DNA from: Ga0077554 sp046590885 | GTDB lineage: Bacteria; Pseudomonadota; Gammaproteobacteria; Ga0077554; Ga007554 | Reading direction: 5' to 3' | Assembly: GCA_046590885.1 (NCBI GenBank) | Contig: JBKJTS010000025.1 | Location: 1-7,212, forward strand | Length of the DNA: 7,212 nt | In this document: positions 1-5,760 of the stretch, in pieces | Position numbering within the stretch: the stretch's first letter is position 1 | How the letters are laid out: each line of letters begins with the position of its first letter | Notes under the pieces: generated by a model | Database searches by the model: none | Told to the model about the DNA's origin: nothing | The model's input: only the letters and a program-made list of their open reading frames with translations | Program-made: the position numbers and the translations under genes

Positions 1-282
1 TTCGCCTGCGGAGTGAGCGCGGGTGCCTTTAAACATCATATGCTCCAGCACATGCGAGACCCCGGTAATGCCGTCATGCTCATAGCTGCTGCCGACCTTG
101 TACCACACTTGCGATACTACCACGGGTGAGCGGTGATCTTCTTTTACAATCACTTTAAGACCATTGCTAAGGGTGAGTTCATGAACCGGACTGGGGGCCG
201 ACTTCCGGGGGGGCGCGGCCTGCGCTATTTGCAGAAAAAATAGGCTAAAGGCGGCGGTGAAGAAAAAACGTAGAACCATCAT
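1..282 (-). CDS. M16 family zinc peptidase (insulinase/pitrilysin type), N-terminal part
   Basis: The minus-strand frame is open from an ATG at 282 to the window edge, giving 94 residues; the C-terminus lies outside the window. Residues 1-22 form a signal peptide: a Phe/Leu-rich core, then an A-x-A type cleavage site (AQA, 20-22), so the enzyme should be exported to the periplasm. Residues 77-81 read HVLEH, which is the inverted zinc motif HxxEH of M16 peptidases. It sits in the usual context GVSHVLEHMMFKGT, where the two His bind zinc and the Glu is catalytic. A second ATG follows at once (279), but the first has a good AAAGGA ribosome site 8 nt upstream. Divergent M16 genes next to ftsY are a known arrangement, for example in Pseudomonas. 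The exact M16 subgroup and substrate cannot be told from this fragment. Confidence 0.9.
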   Translation of the reverse strand, partial: MMVLRFFFTAAFSLFFLQIAQAAPPRKSAPSPVHELTLSNGLKVIVKEDHRSPVVVSQVWYKVGSSYEHDGITGVSHVLEHMMFKGTRAHSAGE

Positions 283-340
283 GCGTATTGTCCTTTAAAG
301 CGTAACGGGGGGTTTTATCCAAAAAATATGTATAAAATGT

Positions 341-355
341 TAGAATAGGTATTGA
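341..355. repeat. Left copy of a 15-bp direct repeat
   Basis: TAGAATAGGTATTGA occurs here and again, identically, at 483-497. The two copies bracket the hairpin repeat between M16 and ftsY. Similarity continues imperfectly just beyond (TTCCGAATAAATC here, CCGAGAATATC on the right). It could be a target-site duplication or a duplicated stretch of the original ftsY leader. Confidence 0.75.
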
Positions 356-482
356 TTCCGAATAAATCCTGATCAATTCAACTCACGGGAGAAATCCTTG
401 TCTCGAGTCTCGAACGAAGGCGAGATATCTTTATAGAGATATTTCAGGGATTTCTCGCTGCCGCTCGAAATGACAGTGCATC
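356..482. repeat. REP/MITE-like hairpin repeat in the ftsY upstream region
   Basis: Two nested inverted repeats are visible. The outer arms are GAGAAATCC (389-397) and GGATTTCTC (448-456), a perfect 9-bp match. The inner arms are GAGATATCT (422-430) and AGATATTTC (437-445), a 9-bp stem with one G-T pair around a 6-nt loop. The right end (449-475, GATTTCTCGC...GAAATGACA) resembles the short dispersed palindromes common in proteobacterial and other genomes; that resemblance is from memory. No gene reads through it convincingly: a minus-strand frame crosses it but is only the shadow of ftsY. It separates the ftsY start from sequence further upstream and may carry or alter the promoter. AT-rich sequence at 320-340, including TATAAA at 331-336, is the only promoter-like stretch I see, and no clear -35 goes with it. 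Confidence 0.6.
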
Positions 483-497
483 TAGAATAGGTATTGA
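483..497. repeat. Right copy of the 15-bp direct repeat, abutting ftsY
   Basis: This is identical to 341-355 (TAGAATAGGTATTGA). It ends 11 nt before the preferred ftsY start, and it contains the TTG (494) that would be the start of a longer ftsY reading. The ftsY translation leader is therefore part of the duplicated sequence. Confidence 0.75.
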
Positions 498-508
498 CCG
501 AGAATATC

Positions 509-1555
509 ATGTTTGGGTTCAAAAAAAATAAGCCACCTGTAGAAACATCCCCTGAGACTCTGCCCCAAGAGAGTCCAGGGGATGCTATTCCTGTGCCGGG
601 ATTTTTTGCACGACTGAAAACCCAGTTGATGCGTACCCGCCAAGGTTTGACCGAAGGCGTGGCAGATCTGATACTTGGCAAAAAACAGATCGACGCTGAA
701 GTATTGGAAGACCTGGAGGTGCGTTTGCTGAGCGCCGATGTGGGCGTGGAAGCCACCCAGGCGATTATTGCCAATTTGACTGCTCGCGTGGCACGCAAGC
801 AGCTTAATGATACGGATGCGCTGTTTGCGGCGTTGCGCGAAAACATGCTGGCAATCTTGAACCCTGTGAGCGTGCCGTTGGTGGTTGCCACCAACCCACC
901 CACCGATAACCCCGCCGGTAAAAGCCGCCCTTTTGTGATGCTGATGGTCGGCATTAACGGGGCAGGTAAAACTACTACCATCGGTAAACTCGCCAAACGT
1001 TTGCAAGGGCAGGGGCACTCGGTGATGCTGGCCGCAGGTGACACATTCCGTGCGGCGGCTGTGGAGCAATTACAGGTGTGGGGTGAACGGAATAATATTG
1101 CCGTCATTGCCCAGCGCGCCAATAGTAACGGCGGCAACGCCGATCCGGCTTCGGTGGCCTATGACGCGGTGCAAGCCGCCCAGGCGCGGGGGGTGGATGT
1201 GCTGCTGGTGGATACCGCAGGCCGCCTGCATACCCAGACCAATTTGATGGAAGAGCTAAAGAAGGTCAAGCGTGTCATTGCCAAACTCGATGTCACGGCA
1301 CCGCATGAGATTATGCTGGTGGTGGACGCTAGTATCGGACAGAATGCGCTGAATCAGGCCCAGCAATTTCACCAGGCGGTAGGACTCACTGGGATCACCC
1401 TCACCAAGCTTGACGGCACCGCCAAAGGCGGCATTATTTTCGCCATCGCACAAAAAACCGGCCTACCTATTCGTTACATTGGCGTGGGTGAGAGCATTGA
1501 CGACTTGCGCGAGTTTAACGCCGTCGAGTTTGTGGATGCATTGCTTGGAAAATAG
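509..1555 (+). CDS. ftsY: Signal recognition particle receptor FtsY
   Basis: FtsY is the SRP-GTPase that docks ribosome-SRP complexes at the inner membrane for co-translational insertion by SecYEG. I start at ATG 509, giving 348 residues that begin MFGFKK, typical of FtsY. The in-frame TTG at 494 would lie inside the duplicated 15-mer and has no sensible ribosome site. Residues 1-30 are a short acidic, Pro-rich A domain. The helical N domain follows at about 31-120, then the NG GTPase. G motifs: GINGAGKTTT (148-157), DTFRAAA (178-184), DTAGR (235-239), TKLDG (299-303) and GVGE (325-328). Two small departures from the usual family sequence: DLREF in place of DLRPF near the C-terminus, and DASIGQ in place of DASTGQ. 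The A domain is much shorter than in E. coli FtsY. The gene leads the ftsYEX cluster, with ftsE 27 nt downstream. Confidence 0.97.
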   Translation: MFGFKKNKPPVETSPETLPQESPGDAIPVPGFFARLKTQLMRTRQGLTEGVADLILGKKQIDAEVLEDLEVRLLSADVGVEATQAIIANLTARVARKQLNDTDALFAALRENMLAILNPVSVPLVVATNPPTDNPAGKSRPFVMLMVGINGAGKTTTIGKLAKRLQGQGHSVMLAAGDTFRAAAVEQLQVWGERNNIAVIAQRANSNGGNADPASVAYDAVQAAQARGVDVLLVDTAGRLHTQTNLMEELKKVKRVIAKLDVTAPHEIMLVVDASIGQNALNQAQQFHQAVGLTGITLTKLDGTAKGGIIFAIAQKTGLPIRYIGVGESIDDLREFNAVEFVDALLGK

Positions 1556-1582
1556 CGCCCAGCGTCGTTCAGTGCTTAAACC

Positions 1583-2257
1583 ATGATTCAGTTTACTAAT
1601 GTAGTCAAGCGTTATGTCAGTGGTCAGGAAGCCTTGAGCAATGTCAGTTTCGACATCGCCAAAGGCGACATGACATTTCTCACCGGTCATTCCGGGGCGG
1701 GCAAAAGCACGCTGCTGAAGCTGATCGCGTGCATCGAACGCCCTACCAGTGGTCAGGTAGTCGTTAATGGGCGCAATCTTGCGCACATCGAGCGGGCCCA
1801 GGTGCCTGCCTTACGGCGGCAGATCGGGATGATTTTTCAAGATCACAAGCTGATTGCGGAGCGCACGGTGTTCGATAATGTCGCTCTGCCGCTGGTAATC
1901 GCTGGCCTGCATAATTCCACTGAAACCACGCGACGGGTACGCGCCGCGCTCGATAAAGTGGGTCTGCTTGGCAAGGAAAAGCAATTACCAGTCATGCTGT
2001 CCAGTGGGGAACAACAACGTGTCGGAATCGCCCGCGCTGTAGTCAATAAACCTGCCCTGCTATTGGCCGATGAGCCCACCGGAAATCTCGACCCTGACTT
2101 GGCAGCAGAAGTCATGGGCTTGTTTGAACAGTTTAATCAGGTAGGCGTTACCGTGTTAATTATCAGCCATAACCTCAGGTTGATCTCGCGCTTTCAGCAC
2201 CGCATTCTCCATCTGGAAAACGGGCGTTTATTGATACCAACCGAAGTATCTCCATGA
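1583..2257 (+). CDS. ftsE: Cell division ATP-binding protein FtsE
   Basis: This 224-residue protein is the usual FtsE length. It is the cytoplasmic ATPase of the FtsEX ABC complex, which sits at the divisome and activates periplasmic cell-wall hydrolases through FtsX. Motifs in order: Walker A GHSGAGKS (35-42), Q-loop FQDH (85-88, Gln86), signature LSSGEQQR (139-146), Walker B LLLADEP (159-165), D-loop NLD (168-170) and the switch His196. The FtsE-typical stretches RRQIGMIFQDH and VGIARAVVNKP are present. Oddities: the signature has LSSGE where LSGGE is nearly universal, and the switch reads SHN rather than THD. The gene follows ftsY by 27 nt, with no clear Shine-Dalgarno before the ATG, and its stop overlaps the ftsX start (ATGA), so FtsE and FtsX are probably translationally coupled. 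Confidence 0.96.
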   Translation: MIQFTNVVKRYVSGQEALSNVSFDIAKGDMTFLTGHSGAGKSTLLKLIACIERPTSGQVVVNGRNLAHIERAQVPALRRQIGMIFQDHKLIAERTVFDNVALPLVIAGLHNSTETTRRVRAALDKVGLLGKEKQLPVMLSSGEQQRVGIARAVVNKPALLLADEPTGNLDPDLAAEVMGLFEQFNQVGVTVLIISHNLRLISRFQHRILHLENGRLLIPTEVSP

Positions 2258-3186
2258 GATTGAAAAATTATCTGCTAAACCACGCCTACGCACTGGTATA
2301 TAGTTTGGGACAGATCACCCGCACCCCGCTGTCGAGCATCATGACAGTGATGGTGATTGGCATCACACTGGCGCTGCCCACCGTACTGTATGTGGCCTTG
2401 CAAAACACCCAGCAACTCACCGCCGGGCTCGACAACATGGGGCAGATGTCACTGTTTTTAAAGGAACAAGATGTCGGTGAGCAAAACACTATTAATACCA
2501 ACGTTAGTAGCCTGGCCGAGCAGCTACGCCGTAATCCGGATATTGCCACACTGGAAGTGATCACGCCCGACCAGGCGCTGGAGGAGTTTCGTCGTAGTTC
2601 CGGATTTGCTGATGCCCTGCGCGCCCTTGACGAAAACCCACTGCCGTTTGTCCTGGTCATCAAACCCGTCACCGCCCATCCAGATACCGTAGCGCGCTTG
2701 CAGGCCACCCTGCAAAAACTGCCGGAAGCCGACTTTGTGCAATTGGATATGCAGTGGGTGCAACGCCTGTACGCTGTGCTGGGGGTTGTGGAACGTGGCG
2801 TGATGATTCTGGCCGGATTGCTGGGCTTGGGCGTGCTGCTGATTGTGGGCAATACCATTCGGCTCGGCATACATAGCAACCGCGACGAAATCACCATCAC
2901 CAAACTGATGGGCGCCACCAATGCTTTCGTGCGCCGTCCGTTTCTGTATGCTGGTACTTGGTACGGCGTGCTGGGGGGATTGCTGGCCTGGCTGCTGGTC
3001 AGTGTAGCGCTGGCGTTGCTGGCCGAACCTGTGCAACACCTGTCGACCCTCTATGGCAGCCACTTTGCGTTGGGGGGGCTGGATGTGTCAGGCACACTGC
3101 TATTATTGCTTGTCGCCACCCTGCTCGGGCTACTCGGCTCGTGGCTGGCGGTGGGGCGGTATTTGCGTGCGGTGGAGCCGACGTAA
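2254..3186 (+). CDS. ftsX: Cell division protein FtsX
   Basis: This 310-residue inner-membrane partner of FtsE starts at the ATG of an ATGA overlap with ftsE. The topology is typical of FtsX: a cytoplasmic N-terminus, TM1 at about 28-49, a large periplasmic domain at about 50-180 (the part that contacts hydrolase activators such as EnvC in E. coli), then TM2 at about 181-203, TM3 at about 233-257 and TM4 at about 280-300. The family-conserved stretch between TM2 and TM3, NTIRLGIHSNRDEI followed by KLMGAT (200-222), is intact. The C-terminus is short and Arg-rich (GRYLRAVEPT). No terminator is evident after the stop, and the gene usually found next, rpoH, is absent from the following 370 bp. 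Confidence 0.96.
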   Translation: MRLKNYLLNHAYALVYSLGQITRTPLSSIMTVMVIGITLALPTVLYVALQNTQQLTAGLDNMGQMSLFLKEQDVGEQNTINTNVSSLAEQLRRNPDIATLEVITPDQALEEFRRSSGFADALRALDENPLPFVLVIKPVTAHPDTVARLQATLQKLPEADFVQLDMQWVQRLYAVLGVVERGVMILAGLLGLGVLLIVGNTIRLGIHSNRDEITITKLMGATNAFVRRPFLYAGTWYGVLGGLLAWLLVSVALALLAEPVQHLSTLYGSHFALGGLDVSGTLLLLLVATLLGLLGSWLAVGRYLRAVEPT

Positions 3187-3274
3187 CCAGGAAAATGTCA
3201 ATAATCAAGATGTGATCCCGGCATTTGCGGTTACATAATGTTGTGGTGAGCCATTAAATAACGCGGCCTGGTGA

Positions 3275-3525
3275 TCTCGTCGTCGGATCGCCAAGGGACA
3301 AAGCACCTTGTGGTAACAACGTTTTTGCGAGCACCTCATTCGTGATGAAAGGGATTTTACCGCGCACGTGTATTATCTTCATTGGCACCCTGTGAAATAT
3401 AGCCATGTGCAATGCGTGACACAATGGCCTTATTCGAGTTCCATCACCTTGTACGTGAAGGTGTGTTGCCCCTGGCATGGGCAGAAGAAGACCTAGATGG
3501 AGAATTTGATAAAGTGGTTGTTTAA
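3275..3525 (+). pseudogene. Remnant of a REP-associated tyrosine transposase (IS200-like, Y1 family), C-terminal part
   Basis: Two plus-strand frames join into the characteristic C-terminal third of a REP-associated transposase. From 3320 the first frame reads RFCEHLIRDERDFTAHV, then YYLHWHPVKYSHV (family: DYIHYNPVKHG) and QWPYSS. From 3439 the second frame continues FHHLVREGVLPLAWAEEDLDG and stops with TAA at 3523-3525. Two lesions are visible: a TAA at 3314-3316 where the family has a sense codon after LW, and a one-base loss near 3437-3440 (GAGTTCC, expected GAGTTTCC). The N-terminal HUH nuclease part is missing; the upstream SRRRIAKG (3275-3298) may be its last trace. The gene is dead. 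A minus-strand frame at 3254-3595 is only its shadow. The rest of 3187-3274 shows nothing. Confidence 0.8.
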
Positions 3526-3560
3526 TATGGCGGGTGTGAACCGATCTACAAGGCTGCCAA

Positions 3561-3968
3561 GTGAAACGGATAATTAAATATGGGCTGATTGCCATGATTG
3601 TATTGTTTGTAGGTCTTGTTGCATGGGTATGGAATGGGATGTCGAGAATCCAAAGCTGTGGAGATGAATTATTATTTGAGACAAGCTCCCCGGAAGGTCG
3701 CTATGTTATCGGAGTCTTTGAAGGTAGTTGTGGCGCTACGACAGGATATACGACGCACGTAAATATACGTAACCGGGTGAAGTCATTTAAGCGTAACGCT
3801 TATGGGCTGGTTAATGATGGCCAACTCTGCGTATACAATGGGCGTGCCAAATTCCAAGTAAAGTGGAGCTCGGCAAATATTTTGGATATTGCTGTGGATC
3901 AGCCGCCTGATCAAGTTAAGTGCGTGAAAAGGGTAGGCGCTACAAACATTTTACTGCGACGTAAATAA
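3561..3968 (+). CDS. Small membrane-anchored protein of unknown function
   Basis: This 135-residue protein starts at GTG 3561, which has an AAGG ribosome site 7 nt upstream; the next ATG (3594) would cut into the membrane segment. Residues 1-6 are basic and 7-26 form one hydrophobic helix, so the protein is probably anchored in the inner membrane with its body outside. The body has SPEGRYVIGVFE followed by SCGATTGYTTHVNI (43-69). I recall similar Ser-Pro-x-Gly...Cys-Gly-Ala-Thr-Thr-Gly motifs in small uncharacterised proteobacterial proteins but cannot name the family. Cys at 33, 57, 90 and 121 could form disulfides. The upstream frame ending in TGA overlaps the GTG (GTGA), as at the neighbouring genes, but here no recognisable protein precedes it, only the transposase remnant. 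It may be an immunity-type protein by context only. Confidence 0.75.
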   Translation: MKRIIKYGLIAMIVLFVGLVAWVWNGMSRIQSCGDELLFETSSPEGRYVIGVFEGSCGATTGYTTHVNIRNRVKSFKRNAYGLVNDGQLCVYNGRAKFQVKWSSANILDIAVDQPPDQVKCVKRVGATNILLRRK

Positions 3969-4036
3969 AAAGCCCGTAGAGCGCAATAACCAAAGGTGAT
4001 TTCGCCGGATATTTGCAAGAATCAATAGCGTCAGAT

Positions 4037-4168
4037 TGTTCGCAGTAACAACTGTTTTATCTAGCGGGTTGAAGTCCGTCCAAGGAATTGTCCGTACACC
4101 TTGGTAGCTCAAGAGGGCGCTGGAGTAATTCAGTGTCGTGAGTTCTCAATTGGCAAAGTAGCAGGCCG
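4037..4168 (+). repeat. Copy A of a 132-136 bp dispersed direct repeat
   Basis: This aligns to 6269-6404 in the same orientation with 14 mismatches and two gaps (1 nt and 3 nt), about 89% identity by hand count. Both copies share GTCCGTACACCTTGGTAGCT and, at the right edge, CAAAGTAGCAGGCCG. In the frame starting CCGTACACC both copies are open (PYTLVAQE...GVI..REF.I.KVAGR) and the 3-nt gap keeps that frame, but most substitutions change the amino acid, so coding is not established. Copy A runs almost directly into the M23-like remnant. The 68 bp between the previous gene and this repeat (3969-4036) show nothing recognisable. Confidence 0.85.
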
Positions 4169-4186
4169 GAACGGGAGTCGGAGGGG

Positions 4187-4294
4187 ATCATAGTACCATT
4201 TGAGATCGATGGACAACACAACCTGCATCCTGTAACCGGAAAAGCGCGTTGGCATAACGGCTACGATCTGATCGGACCTTGGAGACAGCCATGA
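4187..4294 (+). pseudogene. Truncated M23-like peptidase remnant (peptidoglycan endopeptidase)
   Basis: The frame ending at TGA 4292-4294 reads IIVPFEIDG, then NLHPVTGKARWHNGYDLIGP (4223-4282), then WRQP and stop. HPVTG followed by HNGYD is the first metal-binding motif of M23 (lysostaphin/LytM type) endopeptidases (RxHPxTG...HxGxD), where the His and Asp of HxxxD bind zinc. M23 enzymes cleave peptidoglycan cross-links. The later HxH motif and about 100 following residues are absent, so this cannot be an active enzyme. Upstream, the frame is closed by a TGA at 4139-4141 inside repeat A. The stop overlaps the next gene's ATG (ATGA). This looks like the residue of a larger effector gene that once sat directly before its partner. 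The identification rests on one motif block. Confidence 0.6.
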
Positions 4295-4707
4295 AAATTC
4301 TTACAGGGGTGCTCATTGCTCTTTTAAGTCTCGCCGTGCATGCGCAGACGCAAGAGTGCGAATGGAATTGGTACTACGCCGCGTTTTATTCGCCATCGTC
4401 GGCAAGCAGGGTTATGCTCAGGTCTGGTACTGCGACCGTGAAGATGTCCCACTCAGAGATTGTTCTACGCTTTACAGAGGGGGACTCCCCGGAGACGCAG
4501 GCATCATTCAGCGGCCGGATTACTGGTCCCGGAAATGTACGCGGGACGTTGAAAGGGTTCTTCCCATCGGGCGCTGAGAACTTCTCAGGCGCTTATCGAC
4601 AGATGGGCGAAACAAAATCCTGCCGCTGGCAAGAAATCGTCCTGCGGTCGAGCGTTCCGGATGGTTCTGCACTTGTTCTTTCCCGGATTGAAGGGCCATG
4701 CCAATAG
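4291..4707 (+). CDS. Exported small protein of unknown function (candidate immunity protein)
   Basis: This is a 138-residue protein from ATG 4291, with GGAG 6 nt upstream. An in-frame TTG at 4279 would add four residues but lacks support. Residues 1-18 are a clear signal peptide (Lys3, a Leu/Ile/Ala core, VHA then the cut), so the mature 120 residues should be periplasmic. The mature part is rich in Ser, Gly and Thr with alternating hydrophobics (for example VMLRSGTATV, SGRITGPGNVRGTLKG), suggesting a beta-sheet or barrel fold. Cys23, 111 and 137 are available for a disulfide. I do not recognise the family. Its ATG overlaps the stop of the M23-like remnant, and the sequence after its own stop continues in the same frame into the M15-like remnant. 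A periplasmic location beside a cell-wall peptidase tip is what an immunity protein would need; that is inference. Confidence 0.75.
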   Translation: MKILTGVLIALLSLAVHAQTQECEWNWYYAAFYSPSSASRVMLRSGTATVKMSHSEIVLRFTEGDSPETQASFSGRITGPGNVRGTLKGFFPSGAENFSGAYRQMGETKSCRWQEIVLRSSVPDGSALVLSRIEGPCQ

Positions 4708-4884
4708 GTCGACCAACTAGGCGCGCCACGGTTTTCGGGCAAAGCGCAGAGAATCAATGGGGCCAGCGCACGCTACGCTTGCTGGGAAGCTGTGGGACAA
4801 ATCGGCGAACGCTTAGGCATGCGGTGGGCAGGTCGCTGGGCTTCGCCTCGAACTGATCGCCCACTCTTCCAGTGGAGTCCATGA
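4708..4884 (+). pseudogene. C-terminal remnant of an M15-like peptidase (D,D- or L,D-peptidase type)
   Basis: The frame that starts right after the TAG at 4705-4707 runs to TGA 4882-4884. Its second half reads WEAVGQIGERLGMRWAGRW, then SPRTDRPLFQWSP. This follows the C-terminal pattern of M15 peptidoglycan peptidases (VanY or phage L-alanyl-D-glutamate peptidase type): GE.LGL.WGGRW followed by D.PHFQ, in which the His is a zinc ligand. Here that His is Leu (PLFQ), so the site is broken even apart from the missing N-terminal half. The match is best over about 4753-4884; earlier residues are not diagnostic. The TGA overlaps the next gene's ATG (ATGA). No ribosome site or start codon is evident for an independent product. 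The identification rests on a short block and is moderately secure. Confidence 0.6.
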
Positions 4885-5417
4885 ACAAGAACGTATCAGG
4901 GAAAGCCGTTTGGCTTATCGGCGCCGTGCTAGCCATGGGCTTGGGCGCATGCTCGGAGGCCTCCACAGGAAGCTGCAACGAGAATTTGTTGCGCAAGCTG
5001 CGAGATGTTCGGTTTGAGAGTTTAAAGGTCGTTACGAAATACGCAGAAGAACCGGACCCCCAACTTTCCCCGTATCTCAAGGCTTACTATCAGGACGATG
5101 AGCTAAAGGGACTAGATTTAAAAAATTCTGGCGAGTACGGCTTTACAGAGTACAGGTATTGGGTTCTCACGGGGGCGAGTTTTTTGGTCGATCAGCGCGA
5201 GAGCTGGTATGACCAACCTATCGATCCGAAAGAGGGACCAAAAGTTGCACAGCGGATCGGCAATCTCTTCTTTGTATGCGACACCAGGATGACAAAAGTA
5301 GAACCATTGAGCGGCTTCGAACCATTCAAAGATCCGAACGACCAGGTTCATGAAATCATTCGAGTGTTCCGCGACATCAATGCAATCAATGGGGTCAAGG
5401 CAGAAGTATTGTGGTAG
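4881..5417 (+). CDS. Lipoprotein of unknown function (candidate immunity protein)
   Basis: This is a 178-residue protein from ATG 4881. GGAG lies only 3 nt upstream, so initiation may rely on coupling to the overlapping upstream frame; an in-frame GTG at 4872 is an alternative. Residues 1-23 are a type II signal peptide ending in the lipobox LGAC with lipidated Cys24; Ser at +2 fits outer-membrane sorting under the E. coli rule. The mature part starts helical and charged (NENLLRKLRDVRFESLKVV), has a Tyr/Trp-rich middle (YRYW, ESWYDQP), and ends in a segment (VHEIIRVFRDI, 156-166) that looks amphipathic. Cys32 and Cys133 could pair. I do not know the family. Its position directly behind an M15-like peptidase tip fits a cell-wall-toxin immunity role, which is inference. 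Confidence 0.8.
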   Translation: MNKNVSGKAVWLIGAVLAMGLGACSEASTGSCNENLLRKLRDVRFESLKVVTKYAEEPDPQLSPYLKAYYQDDELKGLDLKNSGEYGFTEYRYWVLTGASFLVDQRESWYDQPIDPKEGPKVAQRIGNLFFVCDTRMTKVEPLSGFEPFKDPNDQVHEIIRVFRDINAINGVKAEVLW

Positions 5418-5431
5418 GCGCAACCAATCTA

Positions 5432-5760
5432 ATGCTAATAAAGACCAGCGCTAGTGCAGGGATGGTATGTTGTGGTTCGGATTATGCTTTGCATGGAAAT
5501 GTATGACTAAACTCAGATGGCACTATTAGGTCAGGCGCATTTAATTTTGACCAGAAGCAAGTTGGGTATTATGGAAATACAATTGCGGACGAAGTAAAAC
5601 GTTTAATCAGAAACGTTGCAACAAGCGTGCAAGAAGGGCAGCATATGTTACAGAAGCCGCAGCAAATTTTATGCGCTTTAATTTTAATCTACAGCCAGCG
5701 TCGTTCATGATCGAGTATTTGAGTGACAAACCCAACGTGATTTATGACAGGACACGGTAA
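5432..5760 (+). pseudogene. Decayed C-terminal effector-like fragment, family not recognised
   Basis: Two frames together give sequence that looks like real but broken protein. From ATG 5432 the first reads GMVCCGSDYALHGNV, is interrupted by TGA at 5504-5506, and continues LNSDGTIRSGAFNFDQ, then VGYYGNTIADEVKRLIRN. Somewhere around 5600-5650 the coding sense moves to a second frame, AAYVTEAAANFMRFNFNLQ, then PASFMIEYLSDKPNVIYDRTR, ending at TAA 5758-5760. That stop lies 14-16 nt past the ATG of the following lipoprotein gene, or one base before its alternative TTG. The arrangement copies that of the M23 and M15 remnants. The second frame has no sensible start of its own. The domain type is unknown to me; a C-terminal toxin module of a polymorphic toxin is a guess from context. 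Confidence 0.5.

Noticed and set aside
373..1137. Long minus-strand open frame (254 codons) across the ftsY 5' half and the hairpin repeat
   Set aside because: It is antisense to a clear ftsY, has low-complexity composition and no family motifs. Its C-terminal end simply translates the hairpin repeat.
3526..3563. A short frame (YGGCEPIYKAAK) ending in TGA on the GTG start of the first small gene, as a fourth effector tip
   Set aside because: It has the same junction pattern, but only 12 residues and no recognisable motif, so it cannot be told from chance.
3254..3595. Minus-strand 113-codon frame after ftsX
   Set aside because: It is the reverse of the transposase remnant, whose plus-strand motifs are unmistakable.
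4037..4200. Repeat A and its continuation as a piece of a group II intron
   Set aside because: Some strings (AAGTAGCAGGCC, GGAGTCGGAGGG) reminded me of intron sequence, but I cannot place domains or boundaries, and the right part reads better as the M23-like frame. A covariance-model search would decide.
5695..5707. CCAGCGTCGTTCA occurs both here and between ftsY and ftsE (about 1559-1571)
   Set aside because: The 13-bp match has no extended similarity on either side and no palindrome, so it is probably chance.
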